Shown: positions 49,572-62,329 of the stretch, in pieces
Numbering within the stretch: the first letter of the stretch is position 1
Layout of the letters: every line of letters starts with the position of its first letter
Source of the DNA: Ipomoea triloba
Lineage: Eukaryota; Streptophyta; Magnoliopsida; Solanales; Convolvulaceae
NCBI RefSeq assembly: GCF_003576645.1
Contig: NC_044925.1
Location: 3,088,585-3,152,584 of the forward strand
DNA length: 64,000 bases
Direction: 5' to 3'
Made by a program: the position numbers and the translations under genes
Notes under the pieces: generated by a model
Told to the model about the DNA's origin: nothing
Database searches by the model: none
Seen by the model: only the letters and a program-made list of their open reading frames with translations

Positions 49572-50176
49572 TGTCAGCAAGTGGCAAAAAGATGCATATA
49601 TGTCATGTGGCAAATTCTCAAATGAGACCGTGTCACTCTTACGAATTTTCATCTATGAGACGGGTTGAATTTTTGATAAATATTATATTTTCTACATAAG
49701 TGCTACAATTTTTATCTTAAGTAATCATTTAATTCTTAATATTACATTTTGATTTAAAAGTATTATATTTTTTTTATCAAAAGTATCCAATTTTTCCTCA
49801 TAAGTACTTATATTTTGTATCATAAGTAACAATTAAATAATTTATCCATGATTAGTATTACATTTTTTTCTCAAGTAAATATTCAACCCCTAAATATTAC
49901 ATTTTGATGTAAAAGTATTACAGTCTTTTAGAGTTAATTCCACTTTTGGTTCTAGTCTAAATTTATAGGTGTCAATCTATTTTTAGTTTCTTTTTTTTTT
50001 TTTTTCAAAACATCCCCTTTGGTCCTAATATTATTGTGCATGATGACCATTTTTGGTCTTTTACCAACAAAATTGTTTAAGTGACGTTAAATACAATGAC
50101 ATTTTGGTCTATTCAGTTCTAAGTATTTAGTCATTTTTCTTTTTTGGTCATAGATTTATATGTGGCATTTCACTTT

Positions 50177-50360
50177 TAGGTTGTGTTTGGAAAGCAGGAA
50201 AATGATTTCTGGAAAATGAGTCATTTTCCAGAAAACATTTTCCTTTCTTGTGTTTGGTTGCAAAGTAGAAAATTGACATTGTGCGTTTGGTTCATTTTCC
50301 AGAAAATAGACAAGAAAATTGACAAAATTGTAAAAAACTACATAAAAACGAGTGAAACTT

Positions 50361-50396
<36 letters not shown>

Positions 50397-50815
50397 AAAA
50401 ATTTAAAAAAAAAAAAAAAAAAGAAAAAATTTAAAAAAAAAAAAAAAAAAGAAAAAATTTAAAAAAAAAAAAAAAAAAGAAAAAATTTAAAAAAAAAAAA
50501 AAAAAAGAAAAAAAAAGTGAAACCAGTCAATGGCCGACTAGTAAAGCAATCTCGCCGACTGGTTTCCTTCGAGAAACCAGGCGGCGACTGGTTTCGGAAA
50601 ATTGAAATGGTCGGAGGCGGAAGATGCAACGGGAGGCGGAAGATAAAGAGGCAATGAGAGGCGAAAAATGACTTCCCCTGAAGAAAAAAAAAAAAAAAAG
50701 AGGAAGTCATTTTTCATAAAATGTGGCTTGACCAACAAGTAAATTTCCTTTGACCATATTTTCCTCCTCCTTCCCAAACACCATAAACCCTTCCGGGTTT
50801 CCAAACACACCCTTA
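50177..50815. mobile_element. Nested hAT-like MITE with A-rich tandem repeats
   Basis: The ends GGTTGTGTTTGGAAAGCAGG and GGGTTTCCAAACACACCC are inverted repeats. The interior contains an A-rich array of about 29-bp units (GAAAAAATTT plus poly-A) at 50360-50515 and TTTTCCAGAAAA motifs. It has inserted into the element listed above. Confidence 0.65.
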
Positions 50816-51404
50816 GTCCCTTTTTTTTTTTTTTTTTCAAAATATTTTCATTCATCTTAGCATTATTGTGGCATGACCTTTTTTGGTCTTTCTGTCAATA
50901 AATATGTTTAAATGATATTAAAAATGACGTTATTAACCAGTCAAAATCTTCCTCTTTTTTTTTCTTCTTCGTAATAAAACTATTATCAATACATATGTCT
51001 ACTACAAAATTCATAAAAGTACCATTGAAAAAACTACAAGTCTTACTTCATGGCAAACTTTAAGTATAGTGCGTAAGTCTACTTCATAAAAACCTACAAG
51101 ACTTTTGGTTCTATTACCAAGAAGAAAAAATGATGATTTTGAGTGATTAATAATGTCATTTAATTCTGTTTTCAAAAAAAATAATGTCATTTAATTTAAA
51201 CATATTTGTTGGCAGATGACCAAAAATAGTCATGCCAAAATAATGTTAGGACCAAAAGAAATGGTATGAAAAAAAAAAGAGTAAAAATGGAATACATATA
51301 TAAATCTAAGACCAAAAAAATAAGGACTTAACACTTTTTTTTTTTTATACAGATATACACCTAGGGCCAAAAAATCTAAGGACTTAACACTTTTTTTTAG
51401 TACT

Positions 51405-51570
51405 ACTGACTCTATTACATTATAGTATCTGTTCATCTATACCTTCTCAACCTGTTGAAACACAAAGAGTCAATACCGTCTCTACTAAGGCTCGATCTCA
51501 TGACCTTCCATGGCTCGATCTCATGACCTCCCATATGGAAGAGTCACTACATGTTATCTGAGCACAAGCA
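51405..51570 (-). mobile_element. tRNA-derived SINE with duplicated B-box region
   Basis: The minus strand carries the family tail (GAACAGATACTATAATGTAA) and a B-box region (GGTCATGAGATCGAGCC) that is present twice in tandem, 23 bp apart. The A-box end is diverged. Confidence 0.65.
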
Positions 51571-52039
51571 CTTAGAACTAAATATACCAAAATGTCCATA
51601 TATTTAACGTCATTTAGTTTTATTGTCGGAGGATAAAAAATGGTCAAGCCACAATAATGTTAGGATTAAAGGGATATTTTGAAAAAAAGATTAAAAGTGG
51701 AGTGACACCTATAAATCTATAACCAAAAGTGAAACTAAATTAACTCTTTTTCTTATAAGTAAGAAACGATTTATTCATGATTAGTATTACATATTCCCTC
51801 CCGTATAAATATTACATTTCCATCGTAACACCTGACCCATTTCATATATAAGAATATGTAAGACGATTAATAAAATGCACATGGATGGTAAAGTGGGTGT
51901 ACTTAGCAATGAGTGGGAAAAATGCCGATGAAATTTCAATAAATAATAAACAGATAGACATGCAATAAATAAATATTAAAATAAAATGCAGTGACATTTC
52001 AGTAAATAAATACTCCGTACGTAGAAGTTAGTTGTGTTT

Positions 52040-52240
52040 TGCTGTCCTCCATCCAACACATATTTTGGGCTGAAAGGCATGCAACAAATTTGTAAAGTCA
52101 CCCTCAAACAGTCAACACTAACACAAAAATAAAATAAAATAAAATGCAATTAAGTTGCTTTTTAACTTTCCACACTGTATTATACACTTCATACGTGCTT
52201 AGCTTCTCAGCAGTTGCATCAATCATTTGTACTGTGAAGG
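52040..52240. repeat. Conserved block upstream of the receptor genes (copy c)
   Basis: A diverged copy of the blocks at 23225-23435 and 26575-26765, lying about 2.6 kb upstream of receptor 2 (AACTTTCCACACTGTATTAT, GCTTAGCTTCTCAGCAGTTG). Confidence 0.55.
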
Positions 52241-52319
52241 CTACAATTCCCTTTTATTAGCATGTGATGAGTATTTGCTTTCTTTAATTTCACGTACAAC
52301 GTAACAGCGACATGCTAGC

Positions 52320-52620
52320 TTCTTTTTTTTTTTTTTTTTTTTTTTGAAAATTAGCTACAAGCGCAATTTTATTAAAGGAGGTTAAAACACACCATTTCAC
52401 AACACAGTTAATGCACCAACATGCGTAATAAAATGCACCACGGAATGTATTCAAATGCATCATACTATGTACTAAAATGCACCATTCCAATTCACGTAAT
52501 ATAAATACAAAAATTACCATAATAACCCCACTTAAACATAAGCGAATTTCAGTAGGATTAATGAAATTGGACCGTAAAAATTAGATCGCATGATCGCACC
52601 GGAGCTCGCCGCCGCATTTG

Positions 52621-52652
<32 letters not shown>
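52320..52652. mobile_element. Repeat of the AAATGCACCA type ending in a (TA)n tract
   Basis: Loose repeats of AATGCACCA and ATGCATCA, a right end rich in CGCACCGGAGCTCGC, and a (TA)14 tract at 52625-52652. It resembles the microsatellite-associated MITEs at 12.0 and 20.7 kb. Confidence 0.4.
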
Positions 52653-52653
<1 letters not shown>

Positions 52654-54347
52654 CTACTATACTAATAAGAGCCAAAGAGAGTTAGGCCTAAAATGGGTAG
52701 AAAAAATGGCGGTCAAATTATTTAATCAAATGGATGGTTCAGATGAATTATTTAATCAAATAGATGGTTAAGATAATTCAGATTAATATTATTAATAGAG
52801 ATTACCTAATTTAACCTTACTTTTATGATTATCCGTTAAGTTTTTCCTTATATATTCTCTTCTCCGTTAATATTCCGTTAACTTTTAACTTACCCATTAA
52901 TTTCTATAAGAAAGGTATTAGGTTCGAGCCTCATCTCAATCAAATTTGACATAATTAAGTTTCTCACTCTATTTTACTCTTATTAAATTAAATAAAGTAG
53001 TAGCTACAACAAAAAATGATACATATGTATTTCTTTAATTAGTAGCTACAACAAAAAATGATACATATGTATTTCTTTAATTTGTAGCTACAACAAAAAA
53101 TGATACATATGTATTTCTTTAATTTAGAATTACAACAAAAAATGATACATATGTATTTCTTTAATTTAGAATTATGTGTCTACAATACCTTTATTTGAAA
53201 AAAATTATTCATTATCAAAAAATTAAATAAAATAAGAGAAATAATTTCATTAGTTATACTGTCTTTATTTTCTCTCATGCAAAGATTCTTTACATTCAAA
53301 TTTATCAATTGATATTCATTACATTGTCCATTATCTTATTTTTACAATATCTTGTAATTAAATATCAAAGTTATAGTACAAAATAATGTTATATATTTAT
53401 TTACCAAGTATTTTATTAATACTATGAAAAAAAAATTTATATAATTTGAAGCTAATTATATTAACTACTTGGGGATTGGTTGACAAAGAGAGTACTCAAA
53501 TAATAACCCAACAAATTGAAGCGGAATCACTTTATTTTACTCTTATTGAATTAAATAAATTAGTAGTTACACCAAAAAATGATACATATGTATTTCTTTA
53601 ATAACATATGTATTTTTTAATACCATGAAAAAAATAAAAAAGAATAGTTTGAAACCAATCATATTAACTACTTGGGGATTTGTTGACAATGAAAGTACTC
53701 AAATAACTCATAACCCAACAAATTGAAGCGAGAAACTACCTTTCAATATCTTTGGAATACATAATATTTTAAATATTCAAATTTTTATTAATTTATTTAA
53801 TCTTTTTTCTTAAACTAGGGATTTCTTTATCCACAATAACTCATTCAACAATAATGGTTGAACCAAATGAACCCCAAGCAGAACACCTAAAGGAAAGTCC
53901 ATAGCTCCTATATCATAATCTCATTGCATGACGTTGTCATCTATGCTACCAACAATAACCGAATTGCAAATAACACACTACCAACAAAAATGAGGAGAAC
54001 AAATAGTAAAGATGAAGACAACGACAATGTTACTCAAAAGAGAATTAAGAACACTTAGAAAAATTCAAATTAAAAGTAGTACTTTAGACTATCATTTTTA
54101 AACCAAATATTTAGACTATCGATTTTACAAGGTTGCAAACATTTATTTTAGTAATAATTATAATGAATTTTCTATATTATCTTGGATTCATATACTTTGA
54201 GTTAGATATTTAAATAAAAAAATTTGACATTGAATTACCCATGTATAAACTTCTCCTATATAATCTTGCATTGATATACTTTCAAATATTTATTTAAATA
54301 TAAACATTGGGCATTAACCCATTCGCGCAATGCGCGTATAAAACTAG
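52653..54347 (+). mobile_element. Non-autonomous Helitron (copy A)
   Basis: It begins TCTACTATACTAATAAGAG and ends with a hairpin (CGCGCAATGCGCG) followed by ATAAAACTAG, the TC...hairpin-CTRR ends of Helitrons, and sits between A and T as Helitrons do. No Rep/helicase coding sequence is present. It contains a fourfold 42-bp repeat (52999-53166) absent from the otherwise near-identical copy at 56336-57898. Confidence 0.8.
52999..53166. repeat. 42-bp units, four in tandem, with shifted edges
   Basis: The unit order is a-C, a-C, b-C, c-C, where C is a 35-bp core and a, b, c differ in the first 7 bases. Joining contigs that overlap by 42 bp without trimming gives exactly this order from a single a-C-c sequence, which is what the copy at 56680-56735 shows. 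Confidence 0.85.
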
Positions 54348-54359
54348 TATATATATATA

Positions 54360-55132
54360 TATATATTCAATTCGGGGATTAGTTGTACCAATAGCCCAAA
54401 AGAAATAGTTTAATGTTTTGGCCCAATCCAATTGCCCAATACAAAACACAAAATAGCATAGCCCTAATCCCTAATTTTATACTCTTCTCGGGCTCTCGGA
54501 TTCTGCAGTTCTGCTTCTCCACTCCACAGACGACGGTTCTCCACTTCTCCGTCGTCTCTCACCGCCTCTGTGCCTCACGCCCTCCTCCCTGGTCGACTCT
54601 CCGGTCAGGCAGTCGCTCCCTCACGCCCTCGCTCCTCAGTCCTCACATCCTCAAACGGTCAGACCTCACTTCATCGACTCAGCAGTCTCAGCGGCGACCC
54701 TTAGGGACTCGGGCACTCAGCGCCTCTGCTTCACTGAGTCACTGGAACTCCAAGGAGATTAGAAGTTTACTCCTTGCCATAAGTAGGTTTTTATAAACTA
54801 TGGCTGCTTAGATTACCAGTAAAATTCTGGCCAATGTTAACAAAGCCTTACTAATTTGTTTTTCTGCACAGTTATGGCTAAAGCATCACGTTTAATTTAA
54901 TCATTTGAACACTAGCAACAGTTGCTTCAAAACTTGTCAAAAAAAAAAGAGTCTCCTTTGGTTCTGAATTATTATGGATTTATGGACATTTTTCAAATGA
55001 TAAGATAGCAAATCAATTTCCATAGTTTTAAGCTTCCATATATTAATGCACAGAAAGATAACTATACATATGTGTGGGGAGAAAGAGGATTTGTTAGCTT
55101 GAGTTCTTGTATAGGGGAAGGACATGCAAATG
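54360..55132 (+). pseudogene. Second copy of the GPN1 promoter and 5' UTR region
   Basis: Identical, as far as I can compare, to 57911-58680 at an offset of 3551 bp, including the same 127-codon open frame. It stops at the 25-N gap before any GPN1 coding exon. Because the preceding Helitron copy is also near-identical, this is probably the same locus assembled twice, not a real duplicate. Confidence 0.7.
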
Positions 55133-55157
55133 NNNNNNNNNNNNNNNNNNNNNNNNN
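55133..55157. other. Assembly gap (25 N)
   Basis: A run of 25 N separates the two copies of the Helitron and GPN1 5' region. Confidence 1.
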
Positions 55158-56335
55158 AAAAAATGATACATATGTATTTTTAATTTAGAATTATGTGTCT
55201 ACAATACCTTTATTTTGAAAAAATTATTCATTATCAAAAATTAAATTAAATAAAGAGAAATAATTTCATTAGTTATATTGTCTTTATTTTCTCTCAAGCA
55301 AAGATTCTTTACATTCAAATTTATCAATTGATATTCATTACATTGTCCATTATCTATTTTTACAATATCTTGTAATTAAATATCAAAGTTATAGTACAAA
55401 TAATTATATATTTATTTACCAAGTATTTTATTAATACTATGAAAAAATTTTAAATAATTTGAAGCTAATTATATTAACTACTTGGGGATTGGTTGACAAA
55501 GAGAGTACTCAAAATAACCCAACAAATTGAAGCGGAATCACTCTATTTTACTCTTATTGAATTAAATAAATTAGTAGTACACCAAAAAAATGATACATAT
55601 GTATTTCTTTAATACCATGAAAAAAATAAAAAAGAATAGTTTGAAACCAATCATATTAACTACTTGGGGGATTTGTTGACAATGAAAGTACTCAAATAAC
55701 CCATTACCCAGCAAATTGAAGCGAGAAACTACCTTTTAATATCTTTGGAATACATAATATTTAAATTTTCAAATTTTTATTAATTTATTTAATCTTTTTT
55801 CTTAAACTAGGGATTTCTTTATCACAATAACTCATTCAACAATAATGGTTGAACCAAATGAACCCCAAGCAGAACACCTAAAGGAAAGTCCATAGCTCCT
55901 ATATCATAATCTCATTGCATGACGTTGTCATCTATGCTACCAACAATAACCGAATTGCAAATAACACACTACCAACAAAAAGAAGAGAACAAATAGTAAA
56001 GATGAAGACAATGACAATGTTACTCAAAAGAGAATTAAGAACACTTAGAAAAATTCAAATTAAAAGTAGTATTTATTTAGACTATCATTTTAGACCAAAT
56101 ATTTAGACTATCGATTTTACAAGGTTGCAAACATTTATTTTAGTAATAATTATAATGAATTTTCTATATTATCTTGGATTCATATACTTTGAGTTAGATA
56201 TTTAAATAAAAAAATTCGACATTCAATTACCATGTATAAACTTCTCCTATATAATCTTGCATTGATATACTTTCAAATATTTATTTAAATATAAACATTG
56301 GGCATTAACCATCGCGCAATGCGCGTAAAAACTAT
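55158..56335 (+). mobile_element. Helitron copy B, 5'-incomplete and diverged
   Basis: Collinear with about 53135-54347 of copy A but with many small indels and substitutions. It ends in CGCGCAATGCGCGTAAAAAC and runs directly into the 5' end of the next copy, so two copies lie head to tail. The 5' part is lost in the gap. Confidence 0.75.
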
Positions 56336-57898
56336 ATATATACTAATAAGAGCCAAAAGAGTTAGCCTAAAATGTAGAAAAAATGGCGGTCAAATTATTT
56401 AATCAAATGGATGATTCAGATGAATTATTTAATCAAATAGATGGTTAAGATAATTCAGATTAATATTATTAATAGAGATTACCTAATTTAACCTTACTTT
56501 TATGATTATCCGTTAAGTTTTTCCTTATATATTCTCTTCTCCGTTAATATTCCGTTAACTTTTAACTTACCCATTAATTTCTATAAGAAAGGTATTAGGT
56601 TCGAGCCTCATCTCAATCAAATTTGACATAATTAAGTTTCTCACTCTATTTTACTCTTATTAAATTAAATAAAGTAGTAGCTACAACAAAAAATGATACA
56701 TATGTATTTCTTTAATTTAGAATTATGTGTCTACAATACCTTTATTTGAAAAAAATTATTCATTATCAAAAAATTAAATAAAATAAGAGAAATAATTTCA
56801 TTAGTTATACTGTCTTTATTTTCTCTCATGCAAAGATTCTTTACATTCAAATTTATCAATTGATATTCATTACATTGTCCATTATCTTATTTTTACAATA
56901 TCTTGTAATTAAATATCAAAGTTATAGTACAAAATAATGTTATATATTTATTTACCAAGTATTTTATTAATACTATGAAAAAAAAATTTATATAATTTGA
57001 AGCTAATTATATTAACTACTTGGGGATTGGTTGACAAAGAGAGTACTCAAATAATAACCCAACAAATTGAAGCGGAATCACTTTATTTTACTCTTATTGA
57101 ATTAAATAAATTAGTAGTTACACCAAAAAATGATACATATGTATTTCTTTAATAACATATGTATTTTTTAATACCATGAAAAAAATAAAAAAGAATAGTT
57201 TGAAACCAATCATATTAACTACTTGGGGATTTGTTGACAATGAAAGTACTCAAATAACTCATAACCCAACAAATTGAAGCGAGAAACTACCTTTCAATAT
57301 CTTTGGAATACATAATATTTTAAATATTCAAATTTTTATTAATTTATTTAATCTTTTTTCTTAAACTAGGGATTTCTTTATCCACAATAACTCATTCAAC
57401 AATAATGGTTGAACCAAATGAACCCCAAGCAGAACACCTAAAGGAAAGTCCATAGCTCCTATATCATAATCTCATTGCATGACGTTGTCATCTATGCTAC
57501 CAACAATAACCGAATTGCAAATAACACACTACCAACAAAAATGAGGAGAACAAATAGTAAAGATGAAGACAACGACAATGTTACTCAAAAGAGAATTAAG
57601 AACACTTAGAAAAATTCAAATTAAAAGTAGTACTTTAGACTATCATTTTTAAACCAAATATTTAGACTATCGATTTTACAAGGTTGCAAACATTTATTTT
57701 AGTAATAATTATAATGAATTTTCTATATTATCTTGGATTCATATACTTTGAGTTAGATATTTAAATAAAAAAATTTGACATTGAATTACCCATGTATAAA
57801 CTTCTCCTATATAATCTTGCATTGATATACTTTCAAATATTTATTTAAATATAAACATTGGGCATTAACCCATTCGCGCAATGCGCGTATAAAACTAG
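56336..57898 (+). mobile_element. Helitron copy A' beside the GPN1 promoter
   Basis: Near-identical to 52653-54347 apart from the 42-bp array and a few differences in the first 80 bp. It ends GCGCGTATAAAACTAG, followed by T. It lies just upstream of the GPN1 promoter region. Confidence 0.8.
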
Positions 57899-57910
57899 TA
57901 TATATATATA

Positions 57911-58912
57911 TATATATTCAATTCGGGGATTAGTTGTACCAATAGCCCAAAAGAAATAGTTTAATGTTTTGGCCCAATCCAATTGCCCAATACAAAACAC
58001 AAAATAGCATAGCCCTAATCCCTAATTTTATACTCTTCTCGGGCTCTCGGATTCTGCAGTTCTGCTTCTCCACTCCACAGACGACGGTTCTCCACTTCTC
58101 CGTCGTCTCTCACCGCCTCTGTGCCTCACGCCCTCCTCCCTGGTCGACTCTCCGGTCAGGCAGTCGCTCCCTCACGCCCTCGCTCCTCAGTCCTCACATC
58201 CTCAAACGGTCAGACCTCACTTCATCGACTCAGCAGTCTCAGCGGCGACCCTTAGGGACTCGGGCACTCAGCGCCTCTGCTTCACTGAGTCACTGGAACT
58301 CCAAGGAGATTAGAAGTTTACTCCTTGCCATAAGTAGGTTTTTATAAACTATGGCTGCTTAGATTACCAGTAAAATTCTGGCCAATGTTAACAAAGCCTT
58401 ACTAATTTGTTTTTCTGCACAGTTATGGCTAAAGCATCACGTTTAATTTAATCATTTGAACACTAGCAACAGTTGCTTCAAAACTTGTCAAAAAAAAAAG
58501 AGTCTCCTTTGGTTCTGAATTATTATGGATTTATGGACATTTTTCAAATGATAAGATAGCAAATCAATTTCCATAGTTTTAAGCTTCCATATATTAATGC
58601 ACAGAAAGATAACTATACATATGTGTGGGGAGAAAGAGGATTTGTTAGCTTGAGTTCTTGTATAGGGGAAGGACATGCAAATGAAGTACCTACTTCAAAC
58701 TTCTTTAGTATGAGCTTAGCAGAAATAAGTTGATTACTGGAATAATTTACTCATCTAATGTATTTGGGAACTTGGTGTCCCATCTATATTATCATTACAT
58801 TTTGCTCTTTGTTTGTTTGCTGATATTCTTCCAGACGCATAATATGATCATTTGCAACTGTTGTACTTAGGGAAAAAAGACTGTATTTCACGGATTTGGC
58901 CAATTTTTAGAT
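57911..58912 (+). promoter_or_regulatory. GPN1 promoter and 5' UTR with intron
   Basis: Repeated GCCCAA motifs (57952, 57972, 57985), the reverse complement of the TGGGC site II element common in growth-related plant genes, are followed by CCCTAATCCCTAAT and a C/T-rich, non-conserved stretch that looks like 5' UTR. A donor fits at about 58332 (CATAA|GTAGGT), and the acceptor TTTTTAG at 58910 lies two bases before the coding ATG. A 127-codon ORF here (57964-58347) is low-complexity and probably not coding. Confidence 0.55.
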
Positions 58913-61586
58913 ATGGACATTGATACTAAAGCACCAGAGGAAAACAAGGTTACCATGCAAGCTGAAAGCAAGGTACAAATCTTCTGTTTAAGTATTCTTT
59001 TTCTCTCCAAAATTTCCAATTTCCATTAGTTGCCAAATTTTTTTTAGTCAGCTCTTTTTTTATTATAGGGTAAAGAGAAGGTTGACATAGCCAATTCAAT
59101 GGAAAAGCTTAAAATTGATGGCTCATCATCTACTTTCAAGAAAAAGCCTGTTATCATCATTGTGGTTGGAATGGCAGGTAAGATTAACTTCGAGAGGCCT
59201 TCATCTAATTTGGAAAATTTATCTTTGATCTTTGTTATACAAGAACTTGTAATGTCTGTAATTCTATTGAACATTGGCAAAAATATATCTTTTTCTTTTT
59301 TTTTTTATCTTTATTATACAAAGACTAGTAATATCCGTAATACTTGAAGACTCTGAATCAGAAACTATTGTTAACTAGGTAGTGGGAAGACTACATTTCT
59401 TCATCGGCTGGTATGTCACACGATGGCTTCTAATATTCGAGGTTATGTTATGAACCTCGATCCTGCTGTGTTGACCCTTCCATTTGGAGCAAATATTGAC
59501 ATAAGAGACACTGTTCGCTACAAGGAAGTCATGAAGCAATTCAATCTAGGGCCTAATGGAGGAATCCTTACTTCACTAAACTTGTTTGCAACAAAGTTTG
59601 ATGAGGTGAAGCTTTTAGTTTTTTTTTTTTGGTGAACGAAGCTTTTAGTTTTGCTCTTGAATTTTATCGTTAAACACCTTTGAACAAGTTTTCCCTCTTT
59701 GCTTGCTGTGGTGTTTGGGCCCCTTCTCTCTTCTGAGTACTTCTTCTATGCCTTTTTGTAAATGTTTCTTGTACAAGTATGATTTATCTGTATATATTAT
59801 ACTTGTCCTCTAGCTAGGATAGATGAATTGAATGACCAAGTATGCAACTAATACTATTTCCTTCTAGTCTAGAATATCTGAGTCTTGACTAGGATCTATA
59901 CTCCATTCTGTAGCACAGCTTAACCACAAACGCTATATAACTTTTCAAACTCAATAGGGTGTAGAGGAATTGTTCCAGAAATCTTTGTACACACTGCTCT
60001 TTTGGAATGTATGAATTATCTTTTTTACAGCTTCAATAAGTGAAAAGAAAACTATTGTCCTCAATTTGCATACAATCTTCCCTCTTAGCCTCTGTAGATT
60101 GGTATGGTTAAAATAGTGCTATATGAAACCATTTAACAAATGGGACTATGGGAGTACCTTTCTTGATATTTCTGTGCATTACATGAAGTTCACTGCAAAA
60201 ATTTATTTGTTCCCTACTTCCGGTAGTAATAAAAATGACACATTAAATTGGCGGAAAGAAAAAGGTTTCTGTGAGCCTGTAGAAGCTGTTCTTTCCACCG
60301 CTAAAATTCGTAATAAGACAAGGAGATTGTGCTTTCATATTAATTATCTCTTCCTTCCTCTCTTGGTAAGCCCTTTTTGCAACAAATTGCAGGTCATTTC
60401 AGCTATAGAAAAACGAGCTGACCAGTTGGACTATGTTCTAGTTGACACTCCTGGTCAGATCGAGATATTCACTTGGTCTGCTTCTGGTGCAATTATCACA
60501 GAAGCTTTTGCATCTACCTTTCCTACTGTGGTAACTTATGTAGTTGACACACCCCGATCTGCAAGTCCTGCTACTTTTATGAGCAACATGCTTTACGCAT
60601 GCAGTATTCTCTACAAGACACGACTGCCTCTGGTATTGGCATTCAACAAGACAGACGTTGCACAGCATCAATTTGCTTTGGAGGTATGGTTAATATTGGT
60701 TTTAATGGATGATGATGGGATCATATTACTGATTAGTGAACTCTGCTGTTTCCTAATTCACGTTGTGTTTTCACATTTTGCGAGTCCAGTGGATGGAGGA
60801 TTTTGAAGCATTTCATGCAGCGCTTGACTCGGACAACTCTTACACCTCAACTCTGACACGAAGCCTATCCCTTTCGCTGGAGGAGTTCTATAAGAATCTG
60901 AGGTCTGTAGGAGTTTCTGCTGTTTCAGGCGCGGGGATGGATGCGTTCTTTAAGGCCATTGATGCAAGTGCAGAAGAGTACATGGAAACTTACAAGTATA
61001 TTGCTTGGCTGTTCCTAAGAATTTAACTACTCTAATTAAATATAGTAAACCATTGTTTTTATTTTTTGGTTTGACCACGAGGTGTCCTGAGTAGGACTTA
61101 ACTATAGTAGACACCTTTAAGCCCGTACCATACTCAGACTAATCCTCGTTTGCACTGGGCCAGCCCAACTAAAGGTCAAAGTGCTGGTTATATCGGTTTC
61201 TCCATAAGCGAGGGGGTTTTGAACTCCCAAATCTTTTAAGGGATGAGAGTGCACAACCACTTCACGCTTACTAAGGTGGTTATATAGTAATCCATTTGAT
61301 TTGTGCATTGCTCAATTTTAGGACTGAACTTGACAAGAGAATGGCGGAGAAGCAACGGTTGGAGGAAGATCGCAGGAGGGAGAACATGGAGAAGCTCAGG
61401 AAAGACATGGAGAAGTCTCGGGGAGAAACCATGGTATTGAACACCGGCTTAAAGGATAACACCATGATGGAAGAAGATGAAGAGGACGACGATCTTGAGG
61501 AAAATTTTGAGAGATTCGGCGAGGATGATGATGATGATGGTGGCATAAGTGATGAGGATGAAGAAATTGCAAGTTTTTCTTTCTGA
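58913..61586 (+). CDS. GPN1: GPN-loop GTPase 1 (QQT2/XAB1 type)
   Basis: Six coding exons in phase (58913-58972, 59069-59177, 59379-59605, 60393-60683, 60790-60995, 61322-61586) give 1158 nt, 385 aa, close to the usual length of about 375-385. Visible motifs: P-loop GMAGSGKTT (54-62), the family-defining GPN within [12 protein letters not shown] (114-116), the G3 motif DTPGQ (150-154), and NKTD (217-220). The C-terminal region is charged and ends in an acidic tail (runs of D and E) as in GPN1 orthologues. GPN1 proteins pair with another GPN GTPase and act in assembly and nuclear import of RNA polymerase II; the Arabidopsis orthologue QQT2 is essential in embryos. The start was chosen because ATG follows a splice acceptor and fits the short N-terminal extension. 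Intron 5 holds a SINE. The gene looks intact. Confidence 0.95.
61075..61290 (-). mobile_element. tRNA-derived SINE in GPN1 intron 5
   Basis: The minus strand shows an A-box-like TTAGTAAGCGTGAAGTGG and a B-box-like GGGAGTTCAAAACCC. This is a different family from the main SINE of the window. It lies wholly between GPN1 exons 5 and 6. Confidence 0.55.
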
Positions 61587-62084
61587 TATGGCAATTTAAA
61601 AGAAAAGTTTGTATATTACTGATGGATGAAAATGAACTGGACCAACTGAAAAGAGACGTAAATGTCAGTTTTGCCCTTATGCAGTGACAATTTGGTCCTC
61701 ACTCAATTAAGTATGATCTCATTTTAACGCGAGATGTACTAAATGTTCATATGGTACAAATCAAATATTGATATGGTATAAAGTAAGTCCACGCCTATTC
61801 TCTTTAGGTTAGGAATACTTTGTAATAGATTTTGATAATATTAAGTACGGAGTATATTATTTAGAACCTCCACTTTTTCTTTTTCTTCTTTGTTTTTTTT
61901 TTCAAATTTCTAAATTTAAGAATATTTTGAAAAGTTTACAATCATTTTTTTTTGGGTGTTTTTTTTTAACACGCTTGCCAGAAAAAATTCTTCACCTTAG
62001 GAGGGACACTGAGATTCTAATGGGCAGTCCAATCCAACTTATCTTCCTCAGGAAACTCACCTAACAAGGCTCTGTAGCAAACTA
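61587..62084. other. GPN1 3' flank
   Basis: The probable GPN1 3' UTR lies here but no polyadenylation signal stands out. The rest is T-rich with no recognised gene. Confidence 0.4.
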
Positions 62085-62175
62085 GCAACTTTGTTGACTC
62101 TTTGTGCTTCATTAGGTTGAGAAAATAGGTATGAACAGATACTACATTGTAACAGAGTCAATAGTACTAAAAAAA
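62085..62175 (+). mobile_element. SINE 3' fragment
   Basis: Only the family tail is present (TTGACTCTTTGTGCTTCATT, GAACAGATACTACATTGTAA) followed by an A-rich end. Confidence 0.7.
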
Positions 62176-62329
62176 AAGAAAAACAAGGCTATGTAGCAAA
62201 CTAGCAACTCTTAATTGTGAATAAGCCTCTATCTTCCTTAGTCCATATTAAACTGTCATCACAGCTTCTTAAACGAAGAGGAATGCTGAGAATAAGTCCT
62301 TGCCACCAATGAGTTAGGATGTTGAATAA

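Larger units (their letters stand above)
49930..51755. mobile_element. Composite MITE with GAGTTAATTCCACTTTTGG ends
   Basis: The left end (AGAGTTAATTCCACTTTTGG, then TTTATAGGTGTCA) is inverted at 51690-51755 (AGTGACACCTATAAATCTAT, AAATTAACTCTT). Other end-like copies lie inside (near 50150, 50820, 51250), so several related elements are nested or partly duplicated here. No coding region. It also holds a hAT-like MITE and a SINE. Confidence 0.6.

Noticed and set aside
50346..50520. Lys-rich and Phe-rich ORFs
   Set aside because: Poly-A repeat inside a MITE, with no coding signal.
57964..58347. 127-codon ORF (also at 54413-54796)
   Set aside because: Low-complexity Ser/Leu/Arg-rich translation of a C/T-rich 5' UTR. 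The true ATG is at 58913 after a splice acceptor.
60123..60806. Long ORF that might serve as the start of the GTPase gene
   Set aside because: Its first 90 codons lie in intron 3 of GPN1. The acceptor at 60392 and the conserved P-loop and GPN exons upstream show that only 60393-60683 is coding.
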